Positions 1 to 5,943 of a DNA stretch of 8,907 nt are shown here, one piece after another. The DNA lies in NCBI GenBank assembly GCA_016933985.1, contig JAFGTU010000548.1, positions 1-8,907 on the forward strand, read 5' to 3'. Origin of the DNA: Sedimentisphaerales bacterium (GTDB lineage Bacteria > Planctomycetota > Phycisphaerae > Sedimentisphaerales > Anaerobacaceae). The notes beneath the pieces were generated by a model. The model saw nothing but the letters and a program-made list of their open reading frames with translations, was not told the DNA's origin and made no database searches. A program made the translations under genes and the position numbers. Numbering within the stretch: the stretch's first letter is position 1; each line of letters begins with the position of its first letter.

Positions 1-663
1 AATGTCACCGTAGTCGATACGGCCGGCGACAGGGAGATGCATCTGCGATTTAGATGCGCCCTGGCGTCGCAAAAGGCGCTGAGACAGCTTGGGGCGGACT
101 TGAAGGGAATCGTTGGCAAGAACAGTATCTGCGTATTCGCAGGGCGGATGCCGGAGAGCAGGCTCCTTGGGCAGGTAGTTCGGATTGTCGGAGACTGCGT
201 GGCTCGCGGGGCCAGGATAGTGGTCGATACTTACGGCGAGGCGCTGAGGCGAATAGTCGATGCGGGTGCAGCGTGGATGATCAAGCCGAATGTTGCGGAG
301 CTGCGCGAGCTATTAGGCGAAGACGTGGCCGACAAGCCGGCCTGCCTGGCAACGGCGGCTCGGCGGCTGCTGGACAACGTCGAAATCGTCCTTATCAGTC
401 GTGGAAGAAAGGGCGCGGTGGTGGTTACGCCGCAGGGGGCCTGGGAGGGGTGGTGCATCGGCCGAGGAAGGGTGCTATCGACGGTGGGCTGCGGGGATTA
501 TCTGTTGGGAGGGTTCATAGAGGGCTTGAGGCAGACGTCTAATCCTGGCTCGGCGCTGGGCATAGCCCTGAAAGTCGCCACGGCAAGGGCCTGGGGCTGG
601 ACGGAGGATAAAACGTGGACTGCGGCCCGGCGGCTGGTGCAAATTGCGGTTGGGCGGGTATGA
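1..663 (+). CDS. PfkB-family sugar kinase, probably 1-phosphofructokinase type (5'-truncated by window edge)
   Basis: This is an ATP-dependent kinase of the PfkB/ribokinase family. The reading frame is open from base 1, so the gene starts upstream; about 220 residues are visible of a family length near 310. The opening NVTVVD...HLR resembles the substrate-lid strand of 1-phosphofructokinase and tagatose-6-phosphate kinase. Further landmarks are VFAGRMPES, VDTYGEALR, KPNVAEL, a LISRGRKGA strand and the family signature STVGCGD at 478-498. The usual GAGD is GCGD here, but the catalytic Asp (codon 496-498) is kept. Likely reaction: phosphorylation of fructose-1-phosphate or a related sugar phosphate in the cytoplasm. 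Substrate choice cannot be settled without the N-terminus. The stop overlaps the start of the next small ORF as ATGA. Nothing visible links it to the clusters downstream, from which repeats and a tRNA separate it. Confidence 0.85.
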   Translation, partial: NVTVVDTAGDREMHLRFRCALASQKALRQLGADLKGIVGKNSICVFAGRMPESRLLGQVVRIVGDCVARGARIVVDTYGEALRRIVDAGAAWMIKPNVAELRELLGEDVADKPACLATAARRLLDNVEIVLISRGRKGAVVVTPQGAWEGWCIGRGRVLSTVGCGDYLLGGFIEGLRQTSNPGSALGIALKVATARAWGWTEDKTWTAARRLVQIAVGRV

Positions 664-776
664 ATTTTGGGGCATCGGCGGGGATATTGGCGGTTTTGGT
701 AGTGCTGTGGGGGTATTTATCGGGCTGGCGGATTTTCTTTGGAAAAGATGTTGATTCTTTGCCGGCGATAGTTTAA
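660..776 (+). CDS. Small single-helix membrane protein, 38 residues (hypothetical)
   Basis: This ORF starts at an ATG that overlaps the kinase stop by four bases (ATGA), typical of translational coupling. It begins MNFGASAGILAV and continues with a hydrophobic run to about residue 20, then GWRIFFGKDVDSL and a TAA stop. About residues 8-20 could form one membrane-spanning helix, with a short C-terminal tail carrying Arg and Lys. No Shine-Dalgarno site of its own is evident apart from purine-rich kinase codons (GGGCGGGT). I do not recognise a family. It could be a real small membrane protein coupled to the kinase, or the decayed start of a longer gene, since it ends where the repeat-rich intergenic DNA begins. 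The call rests only on the overlap and the hydrophobic composition. Confidence 0.35.
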   Translation: MNFGASAGILAVLVVLWGYLSGWRIFFGKDVDSLPAIV

Positions 777-839
777 TGTACCGCGATTGTGATTGCCCTG
801 TCGCACGGGGTTGGAATAGTTTTGAGCTTTAAGTGTTGA

Positions 840-888
840 GTTTTGAGTTACAACGAAAATTCAAAACTTAGAACTATAAACTCAAAAC
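840..888. repeat. AT-rich inverted repeat with 10-bp perfect arms
   Basis: GTTTTGAGTT at 840-849 is the exact reverse complement of AACTCAAAAC at 879-888, with a 29-base AT-rich spacer. Related words (TTTTGAGCTTTAAG, GTGTTGAG, TTCAAAACTT) surround it, so it may be one copy of a degenerate dispersed family. A T6 run starts seven bases after the right arm, so a weak terminator for the kinase transcript is conceivable. The long loop and A/T-only stem make that unlikely. Confidence 0.5.
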
Positions 889-957
889 CAATAGCTTTTT
901 TGGGGTCAGCAGTATCACGGCTTGGCTGACTCAAGCCTCCGACAGGGTCAATTCGGG

Positions 958-972
958 TCCGCCCGTGGCGGA
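958..972. repeat. Small GC hairpin TCCGCC-N3-GGCGGA (copy 1)
   Basis: A perfect 6-bp stem with a three-base loop (CGT). The same stem with loop GGC occurs at 8526-8540, inside the repeat upstream of the bamA-like gene. This suggests a small mobile or recombining hairpin motif rather than chance, but with two copies in a GC-rich window the evidence is modest. Confidence 0.4.
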
Positions 973-1079
973 TCTCCGTGACAGTCGGGTTACTATTGAT
1001 TATTTATTATTCACTATTGGTTATTGAGTTCGGGTAGGGGCTTGCTTTTCAATAGTTAATAGGAAATAGTCAAAGGTGT

Positions 1080-1151
1080 TACCCGGTGGTGTAATAGGCA
1101 ACACAGGAGGTTTTGGTCCTCCTATTCCAGGTTCGAGTCCTGGCCGGGTAG
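1080..1151 (+). tRNA. tRNA-Gln (anticodon TTG)
   Basis: A complete cloverleaf can be drawn. The acceptor stem is TACCCGG (1080-1086) with CCGGGTA (1144-1150). The D stem is GTGT/ACAC (1089-1092, 1101-1104) with loop AATAGGCA. The anticodon stem is GGAGG/CCTCC (1106-1110, 1118-1122) with loop TTTTGGT, placing anticodon TTG at 1113-1115. The variable loop is 4 nt. The T stem is CCAGG/CCTGG (1127-1131, 1139-1143) with loop TTCGAGT. The discriminator base is G1151 and the 3' CCA is not encoded. It reads CAA/CAG glutamine codons. A weak promoter-like pair, TTGCTT (1042-1047) and AATAGT (1065-1070) with 17-bp spacing, precedes it. No terminator follows before glmU 90 bp downstream, so read-through into the operon is possible. 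Confidence 0.95.
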
Positions 1152-1208
1152 GTTTGACATGATTAATGATTATTGATGATTTGGCTGAGTAAGGCTGGAA
1201 GTTCGGGA

Positions 1209-1227
1209 CCTGCGGTAAAACCGCAGG
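1209..1227 (+). other. 7-bp stem-loop in the glmU leader
   Basis: CCTGCGG (1209-1215) and CCGCAGG (1221-1227) form a perfect stem around a TAAAA loop, ending 14 bases before the glmU start codon. No U-tract follows, so it is not a standard terminator. It could affect processing of a tRNA-glmU transcript or translation of glmU, or be another repeat copy. The sequence shows only the structure. Confidence 0.45.
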
Positions 1228-1241
1228 CTAAATAGAAGACT

Positions 1242-2486
1242 ATGGCAGAAAGAGCAGCGGTAATCCTGGCGGCGGGCGTTAGCAGTCGTATGAATACGAT
1301 GATGCCTAAGGTTCTGCACGAGGTTTGCGGTCGGCCTATGCTTGCATACGTTCTGGACGCCTGCCGGGATGTGGGCGTTAAGAAGATATTCGTAGTGGTG
1401 GGTTTTTCGGCCGGGCAGGTCAGGGAGCGGTTCGCCGAGGCCGGCGACGTTGAATGGGTGGTGCAGAAGGAGCAATTGGGCACTGCTCATGCGGTCTTGT
1501 GCTGCAGGGAGCAGCTTGCAGATTTCGGGGGGCAGACGCTTGTTCTTTGCGGCGACGGGCCTTTGATTCGGTCGGAGACGCTCGATACGCTGATAGAGAA
1601 GCACGAGGCCGAGCAGTCTGCGGCGACACTGGCCACTGCGGTTCTTTCCGACCCGACGGGATACGGGCGAATAATCCGCGACGCTTACGGAAATATGCAG
1701 GGGATAATCGAGCACAGCGACTGCACGAGGGAGCAACTGGCGATCAGGGAGGTGAATCCGAGCTACTACCTGTTCAGTAATAAGGTGCTGCTCGAAGCGC
1801 TGGAAAGAGTCAAGCCGGACAACGTCAAGAAGGAGTATTATCTCACCGACGCGATCGCGGGCCTGATTCGGACGGGGCACAAGGTTGTTGCGGTGACGGC
1901 GGTGTTGCCCGAAGAGGCGATGGGCGTCAACAGCCGAAGACAGCTCAGCGAAGCGAGCAAGATTATGCAGAGGCGCATCCAGCAGATGCTGATGGAGAAC
2001 GGCGTTACGATTGTCGATCCGGACAATACGTGGATCGATGCCAGAGCGAGGATCGGGCAGGATACGGTGATAGAACCTTTCACTTATATCCACGGTGTGG
2101 TGGAGATCGGGCAGAACTGTCGAATCGGACCTTTTGCCTATCTGCGAGACGGGACTATCCTGAAGAACGATGTCGTTCTCGGCGTCTATACGGAGATCAA
2201 AAACGCGACCCTTGACGACGGGGTGCGGGCGCGGCATCATAGCTATATCGGCGATGCGACGGTTGGGCGGAACGTGAACGTAGGGGCAGGATCGATAACG
2301 GCAAATTATGACGGTCAAAGAGTGGGGCGCACGACGGTTGGAAATGAGTGCTACATAGGCTCCGGCGCGATACTGATAGCGCCGCTTGTAATTAAGGACG
2401 GGTCGCATATAGCGGCCGGAACGGTGGTGTCGCAGGAAAGCGTAAACGAGCTGGGCGGAAAGAGTAATAACGATGTTTCTCAATGA
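1242..2486 (+). CDS. glmU: GlmU: UDP-GlcNAc pyrophosphorylase / glucosamine-1-P acetyltransferase, short C-terminus
   Basis: This enzyme makes UDP-N-acetylglucosamine for peptidoglycan and lipopolysaccharide precursors in the cytoplasm. The N-terminal uridyltransferase domain (about residues 4-225) shows LAAGVSSRM and PKVLH at residues 9-26, a QLGTAHAV motif and LCGDGPL. A GVNSRRQL linker leads into a left-handed beta-helix of hexapeptide repeats (about 240-400). In the acetyltransferase half the His/Tyr pair is present (His332, Tyr335 in ARHHSYIGD), as are NVNVGAG and NYDG. At 414 residues it is about 40 shorter than E. coli GlmU: the tail after AAGTVV is brief and lacks the usual ALAISRVPQ-like segment. 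The loop after NYDG reads QRVGRT instead of the common NKFKT-containing form. Nucleotidyl transfer looks intact; acetyl transfer may be altered. The 3' end overlaps prs by 14 bases. The ribosome site is weak (AGAAG, 3 bases from the ATG). Confidence 0.9.
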   Translation: MAERAAVILAAGVSSRMNTMMPKVLHEVCGRPMLAYVLDACRDVGVKKIFVVVGFSAGQVRERFAEAGDVEWVVQKEQLGTAHAVLCCREQLADFGGQTLVLCGDGPLIRSETLDTLIEKHEAEQSAATLATAVLSDPTGYGRIIRDAYGNMQGIIEHSDCTREQLAIREVNPSYYLFSNKVLLEALERVKPDNVKKEYYLTDAIAGLIRTGHKVVAVTAVLPEEAMGVNSRRQLSEASKIMQRRIQQMLMENGVTIVDPDNTWIDARARIGQDTVIEPFTYIHGVVEIGQNCRIGPFAYLRDGTILKNDVVLGVYTEIKNATLDDGVRARHHSYIGDATVGRNVNVGAGSITANYDGQRVGRTTVGNECYIGSGAILIAPLVIKDGSHIAAGTVVSQESVNELGGKSNNDVSQ

Positions 2487-3426
2487 CAATTTGAAGATAT
2501 TTTCCGGCAGCAGCAATCCCGCCTTGTCCGGTGCGGTCTGCAAATACTTGCGTTTGCCGTTGGGCGGGGCGAAGATCGAGCGGTTTCCGGACGGCGAAAA
2601 GGCCCTCAAACTCGAGGACGACGTTCGCGGCAGGGACTGCTTTGTAGTGCAGTCCACGTGCAAGCCGGTGGATGAGAATTTGATGGAGCTGCTGATTTAC
2701 CTGGATTGTCTGCGGAGGGCCAGCGCCCAGCGGATTACGGCGGTGATCCCATATTTCGGTTACGCCCGTCAGGACAGGAAAGACGAGGGCCGCGTTCCGA
2801 TTACCGCCAAGCTCGTGGCGAACCTTATCACCGCAGCGGGCGCCAACAGGGTATTAACGATCGACCTGCACGCAGCGCAGTTGCAGGGTTTCTTCGACAT
2901 ACCGGTCGATCATCTGACGGGAGAATTGGTGCTGAGCGACTATTTCAGGGCCAAGAAGCTGAGCAATCTGACGGTGGTTTCTCCGGACGTGGGCAACATT
3001 AAGATGGCATCGAGGTATGCCGGCCACTTCGGCGGCGACCTGGCGATAATACATAAGAAGCGGTTCAGCGGCAGTGAGGTGGAGGCGAGCGAAATAATCG
3101 GAAAGGTAAAAGGCAAGAACGTTCTGATGTGCGACGATATTATCGCGACGGCCGGGACTGTGTGCGGTGCGGTGAGCCTGGTCAAGCAGCGTGGGGCCGC
3201 GAAGATATACATCTGCGCCACGCACGGGGTATTTGCCGGTCAGGCTTTGGAACGCCTGGCGAAGGCCCCGGCCGACGAGATTGTCGTTACGGATACCATA
3301 CCGCTAACGCAAGAGGCCAAAAAGGTCAAGAATATCAAGGTATTGAGCGTCTCTGCGATGCTCGGAGAAGCAATTAAGAGGACTCACAGAAACGAATCAG
3401 TGAGCAGCCTGTTTAACAGTGTTTAG
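2473..3426 (+). CDS. prs: Ribose-phosphate pyrophosphokinase (PRPP synthase)
   Basis: It transfers pyrophosphate from ATP to ribose-5-phosphate, giving PRPP for nucleotide, histidine, tryptophan and NAD synthesis. Length is 317 residues, normal for class I. Visible motifs are RFPDGE (37-42), DENLMELL (67-74), IPYFGYARQDRK (92-103), the catalytic/metal segment DLHAAQ (131-136, His133), IHKKR (193-197) and the PRPP-binding loop DDIIATAGT (221-229). The loop has Ala225 where bacterial class I enzymes normally have Asp; the first two Asp are kept. DVGNIKMASRYA replaces the common DVGGVVRARA, a further divergence. The start lies 14 bases inside glmU, with GGAAAGAG (2457-2464) as ribosome site, so translation is probably coupled. 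The order prs-rplY-pth is widely conserved. Confidence 0.93.
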   Translation: MFLNDNLKIFSGSSNPALSGAVCKYLRLPLGGAKIERFPDGEKALKLEDDVRGRDCFVVQSTCKPVDENLMELLIYLDCLRRASAQRITAVIPYFGYARQDRKDEGRVPITAKLVANLITAAGANRVLTIDLHAAQLQGFFDIPVDHLTGELVLSDYFRAKKLSNLTVVSPDVGNIKMASRYAGHFGGDLAIIHKKRFSGSEVEASEIIGKVKGKNVLMCDDIIATAGTVCGAVSLVKQRGAAKIYICATHGVFAGQALERLAKAPADEIVVTDTIPLTQEAKKVKNIKVLSVSAMLGEAIKRTHRNESVSSLFNSV

Positions 3427-3437
3427 ACAGTGTCAGA

Positions 3438-3470
3438 TGCTACTCTGCGTAGTAGCTACGCTACGTAGCA
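3438..3470 (+). other. 33-base palindromic stem-loop in the prs-rplY spacer
   Basis: TGCTAC (3438-3443) and GCGTAG (3447-3452) pair with GTAGCA (3465-3470) and CTACGC (3456-3461). The result is two 6-bp helices separated by a 3x3 internal loop and capped by TAG. It sits 12 bases after the prs stop and 30 before the rplY start, with no U-tract. It may be a transcript-stability or processing element, a binding site for a regulatory protein, or a palindromic repeat copy. Function is inferred only from position. Confidence 0.55.
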
Positions 3471-3499
3471 CGAGAAAATACAATTAGGAAAAGGTAATT

Positions 3500-4168
3500 A
3501 TGGGCAAGACATTTGTTTTGAAGGCGGAAGTTCGGGACGGGACGGGGTCGAAGCACTCCGCGAAGGTGCGTGCGGCCGGCAGAATTCCGGCTGTTGTCTA
3601 TGGGCATAAGGAAGCATCGGCGGCTATTTCCCTTGACGCACACGACTTCGTCGAAGGACTGCATCACGGACATCGGCTGATGGACGTTCAGATCGGCAGG
3701 AAGAAAGAGACCACGCTCGTAAAAGACGTGCAGTACGACCATCTCGGCAGGGATATAATTCATGTTGATCTGATACGTGTTGACGTTAGCGAGACGGTCA
3801 AGGTGATGGTTCCGATTGAGCTTAAAGGCACGGCGCAGGGCACGCACGAAGGCGGCATTATCGAAGAGCACGTTAACCGTCTGGAGGTCGAGTGCAAGGT
3901 GACAGAAATTCCGGAGAAGATTACGGTGTTAGTGAAAGATGTTTCCGTCGGGGATGCTCTGCATGCCGGCGACGTGGAGCTTCCGGAAGGCGTGAAACTG
4001 GTCAGCTTGCCTGATACGATTATTGTGACTTGCCATTTGGTTGCGGCGGCCAAGACAACTGAGCAGGCTGAAGAAGAGATGCCGATCGCTCCGGAGGTGA
4101 TAGGCGAGGCTGGAAAGGCCGAGGAGGAGGGTGCGGGAACAGGAGGCGAAGGCGCCAAAGGGAAATGA
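3500..4168 (+). CDS. rplY: 50S ribosomal protein bL25, Ctc (two-domain) form
   Basis: It binds 5S rRNA in the large subunit. The N-terminal L25 domain (about residues 5-92) has the recognisable GTGSKHSAKVRAAGRIPAVVYG-type segment (residues 14-35) and DVQYDHLGRDIIHVDL near 76-91. A C-terminal beta-rich Ctc domain (about 98-185) follows, with VPIELKGTAQGTHEGGI and a VSLPDTIIV strand. The last 35 or so residues are a low-complexity Glu/Gly/Ala tail ending GEGAKGK, probably disordered. Length 222 fits the Ctc (general stress) form rather than the short enterobacterial L25. The ribosome site is AAAAGG ahead of TAATT-ATG. It lies between prs and pth, as in many bacteria. Confidence 0.93.
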   Translation: MGKTFVLKAEVRDGTGSKHSAKVRAAGRIPAVVYGHKEASAAISLDAHDFVEGLHHGHRLMDVQIGRKKETTLVKDVQYDHLGRDIIHVDLIRVDVSETVKVMVPIELKGTAQGTHEGGIIEEHVNRLEVECKVTEIPEKITVLVKDVSVGDALHAGDVELPEGVKLVSLPDTIIVTCHLVAAAKTTEQAEEEMPIAPEVIGEAGKAEEEGAGTGGEGAKGK

Positions 4169-4197
4169 CAAACCCCGGACTTGGGTAGAATTGAATA

Positions 4198-4782
4198 ATG
4201 AGCGGCATGAAGATCGTCGTCGGCCTGGGTAATCCCGGTGATGAGTATTCCGATACGCGGCACAACACCGGTTTTAAGGTAATAGACTCGCTGGCGGAAA
4301 CGTTAAGAACGGACGTAAGCAAACGGAAGTTCGGCGCTCGTTTTGGATTGGGCGATTATTGCGATACAAAGTTAATTTTATTGAAACCATGGCAGTATAT
4401 GAATCGCAGCGGGCAGGCGGTAGCGACGGCGATGGGTTTTTATGGCCTTGTGCTGAGCGATTTGCTCGTGGTTAGCGACGATTTGAGCCTCGAGACGGGC
4501 AGGATTCGGATTCGGGCGAAGGGCTCTGCCGGCGGGCACAACGGGCTGGCCGATATTGTCGAGAAGCTGGGCGCGAACGAGTTTGCGCGGCTGCGAATCG
4601 GGATCGGGGACAACGGGGCGATTGATTCGGCCGTGTATGTGCTCCGGAAACCGAGGCTTGAAGAAAGGCCGGCGCTCGACGAAGCGATTGAAAGGGCGCG
4701 ACAGGCTGTTCTGTGCTGGATCGAGCACGGGATTGAAAAGGCAATGAATGAGTTTAACAGTGAGCCGCCGGAAGAGCATTGA
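4198..4782 (+). CDS. pth: Peptidyl-tRNA hydrolase
   Basis: It cleaves the ester bond of peptidyl-tRNAs released from stalled ribosomes, recycling tRNA. At 194 residues it matches the family. Motifs: GLGNPGDEYSDTRHNTGF (residues 9-26) with Asn12 and catalytic His22; KPWQYMNRSGQ (63-73) with Asn69; the catalytic Asp94 in VVSDDLSLETG; and GSAGGHNGL (109-117) with His114 and Asn115. The usual His before the catalytic Asp and the second Asp of the HDELDL-type motif are both Ser here (Ser93, Ser97), a noticeable but probably tolerated change. The start could be the ATG at 4198 (weak GGGTAG, 9 bases away) or the ATG at 4207, which gives the family-like MKIVVGLGNPG. It sits 29 bases after rplY. Confidence 0.94.
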   Translation: MSGMKIVVGLGNPGDEYSDTRHNTGFKVIDSLAETLRTDVSKRKFGARFGLGDYCDTKLILLKPWQYMNRSGQAVATAMGFYGLVLSDLLVVSDDLSLETGRIRIRAKGSAGGHNGLADIVEKLGANEFARLRIGIGDNGAIDSAVYVLRKPRLEERPALDEAIERARQAVLCWIEHGIEKAMNEFNSEPPEEH

Positions 4783-4848
4783 GCGGCTGCGGCATGGGCG
4801 ACGGGCCGGTAAGAATACAAAGAATCAGGTTAATTACAAGGTGATAAG

Positions 4849-5436
4849 ATGGAGATTGCTGTGAACAGGAAACTCTACGAGGGAATGTTCCTCATTGATT
4901 CGGCCCAGACGGCGGACTGGGATGGTATTACCACGACTATCAAGAATATTCTCAAGAAGGCGGATGCCGAGATTGTTGATATGAAGAAGTGGGACGACCG
5001 GAGACTGGCGTACGAAATCGGCGGTAAGATCAGGGGGACCTATATCCTTTGTTACTTCAAAGCAGACGGCGAGAAGATACAAGATGTCGAGAAAGCGGTG
5101 CAGCTTTCGGAACGGATTATGCGAGTATTGATTCTCAGCACCGAGCAGATGACGGCTGAGGACATGGCAAAGGCTACTCCTGCTGAAAAGGCCAAGAACG
5201 AAGCTGCCTCTTCGGAAGAGGCCAAGGCGGCAAGAGTTGCCGAGCCGGCGCCCGTAGATGCCGACGAATCCGCCCCCGAGGCCGAAACGGCCGAATCCGA
5301 CGGCGAGGCGCCGGAAGGCGGCGAATCAGACATGGCGGAGGATGCTGAAGAGCCCTACGGGGCCGAGGCGGGTAGTATGGATGAGGCGTCTTTGGAGGCC
5401 GAATCGGAAGGCGCCAAGGAGTCGGATCCCCGGTAG
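4849..5436 (+). CDS. rpsF: 30S ribosomal protein bS6 with long acidic C-terminal tail
   Basis: It binds the central domain of 16S rRNA as a partner of S18, which is encoded two genes downstream. The S6 fold occupies about residues 7-102: RKLYEGMFLID, KKADAEIVDMKKWDDRRLAYEI, GTYILCYFKAD and ERIMRVLIL are characteristic. From about residue 103 to 195 there is an extra low-complexity region rich in Glu, Ala, Asp and Ser, starting with a Lys/Ala/Glu portion and ending ESEGAKESDPR. This roughly doubles the usual length. It is likely disordered and strongly negative. AAGG (4838-4841) lies 7 bases before the ATG. It is the first gene of the rpsF-ssb-rpsR-rplI-dnaB group, 66 bases after pth. Confidence 0.94.
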   Translation: MEIAVNRKLYEGMFLIDSAQTADWDGITTTIKNILKKADAEIVDMKKWDDRRLAYEIGGKIRGTYILCYFKADGEKIQDVEKAVQLSERIMRVLILSTEQMTAEDMAKATPAEKAKNEAASSEEAKAARVAEPAPVDADESAPEAETAESDGEAPEGGESDMAEDAEEPYGAEAGSMDEASLEAESEGAKESDPR

Positions 5437-5499
5437 TCCGGAGGTCCCCGTATTAAAGTGGGGTCGAAGCCGGGAATTCGAGCTTTGACATATATGAAA

Positions 5500-5505
5500 A
5501 CGGAG
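5500..5505 (+). promoter_or_regulatory. Ribosome binding site deciding the ssb start
   Basis: ACGGAG lies seven bases before the ATG at 5513. The in-frame TTG at 5507 would be only one base from this site, too close for initiation, so the ATG is the start. Confidence 0.6.
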
Positions 5506-5512
5506 TTTGGAT

Positions 5513-5935
5513 ATGGCAAATTATAATAAAGTTATGCTGATGGGCAATCTGACCCGTGACCCGCAGCTTTCTTACACGCCGAATCAGACGGCGGTTGTTG
5601 ATTTCGGGCTTGCGGTGAATCGCAAATGGAAGGGCCAGGACGGCAGTCAGCGCGACGAGACATGTTTTGTTGATTGCACTGCATTCGGTCGTCAGGCTGA
5701 GACTATCAACAAGTACCTGAGCAAAGGGCGGCCGGTGTTTGTGGAAGGCCGGTTGACATTTGACAGTTGGACCGGCCAGGACGGGACGAAACGCAACAAG
5801 CTCAAGGTTACAGTGGAAAACTTCCAGTTTCTACCCGATGGCGGAGGGTCTGGCCGAGGGCAGCAGGGTCCCGATGCCGGAGGTTCGCAGGCGCCCCCGC
5901 AGGGCGGAGAGGGAGAGGACGATATACCGTTTTGA
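5513..5935 (+). CDS. ssb: Single-stranded DNA-binding protein
   Basis: It coats single-stranded DNA in replication and repair and recruits partner proteins through its acidic tip. The OB fold covers about residues 4-108: NKVMLMGNLTRDPQL, DFGLAVNRKWKG, ETCFVDCTAFGRQAE, KGRPVFVEGRL and KLKVTVENFQFL are all family hallmarks. A Gly/Gln/Pro-rich linker (109-134) leads to the conserved C-terminal tip DDIPF, the interaction motif. Length from the chosen ATG is 140 residues. It sits between rpsF and rpsR in the classical order. A TTGACA at 5485-5490 has no good -10 partner at the right distance, so an internal promoter is unproven. Confidence 0.95.
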   Translation: MANYNKVMLMGNLTRDPQLSYTPNQTAVVDFGLAVNRKWKGQDGSQRDETCFVDCTAFGRQAETINKYLSKGRPVFVEGRLTFDSWTGQDGTKRNKLKVTVENFQFLPDGGGSGRGQQGPDAGGSQAPPQGGEGEDDIPF

Positions 5936-5943
5936 TTTGATTA

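Larger units (their letters stand above)
777..1079. other. Gene-free mosaic of short repeats between the kinase and tRNA-Gln
   Basis: No credible coding region is seen on either strand. In order it holds an AT-rich inverted repeat (840-888), a T6 run (896-901), a small hairpin with arms GGCTTG/CAAGCC (919-924 and 932-937), a second hairpin TCCGCC-CGT-GGCGGA (958-972), and AT-rich, roughly periodic text built from TATTGATTAT/TATTATTCAC/TATTGGTTAT-like words (about 995-1027), echoed at 1050-1070 and again after the tRNA at about 1159-1180. The base composition is very unlike the GC-rich genes around it. It looks like accumulated repeat debris rather than one element. Confidence 0.6.

Noticed and set aside
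776..832. An 18-codon ORF starting in the TAATG overlap after the small membrane ORF
   Set aside because: Too short, no ribosome site of its own, no hydrophobic or structural pattern, and it runs into repeat DNA.
1209..1227. Stem-loop before glmU as the tRNA terminator
   Set aside because: The stem is followed by CTAAATAG, not a U-tract, and it lies 58 bases beyond the tRNA end.
1170..2663. A 497-codon open frame on the - strand across glmU and the prs start
   Set aside because: It is antisense to two clearly conserved genes, has no recognisable domain, and its low-complexity Arg/Pro/Leu/His-rich product is what a GC-rich gene gives in an opposite frame.
5485..5490. TTGACA as the -35 box of an ssb promoter
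   Set aside because: At 17 bases spacing the partner is TGGATA, which overlaps the start codon and would leave no leader.
5507..5509. TTG as the ssb start codon
   Set aside because: The ribosome site at 5500-5505 would be one base away; the ATG at 5513 has normal spacing and gives the family-like N-terminus.
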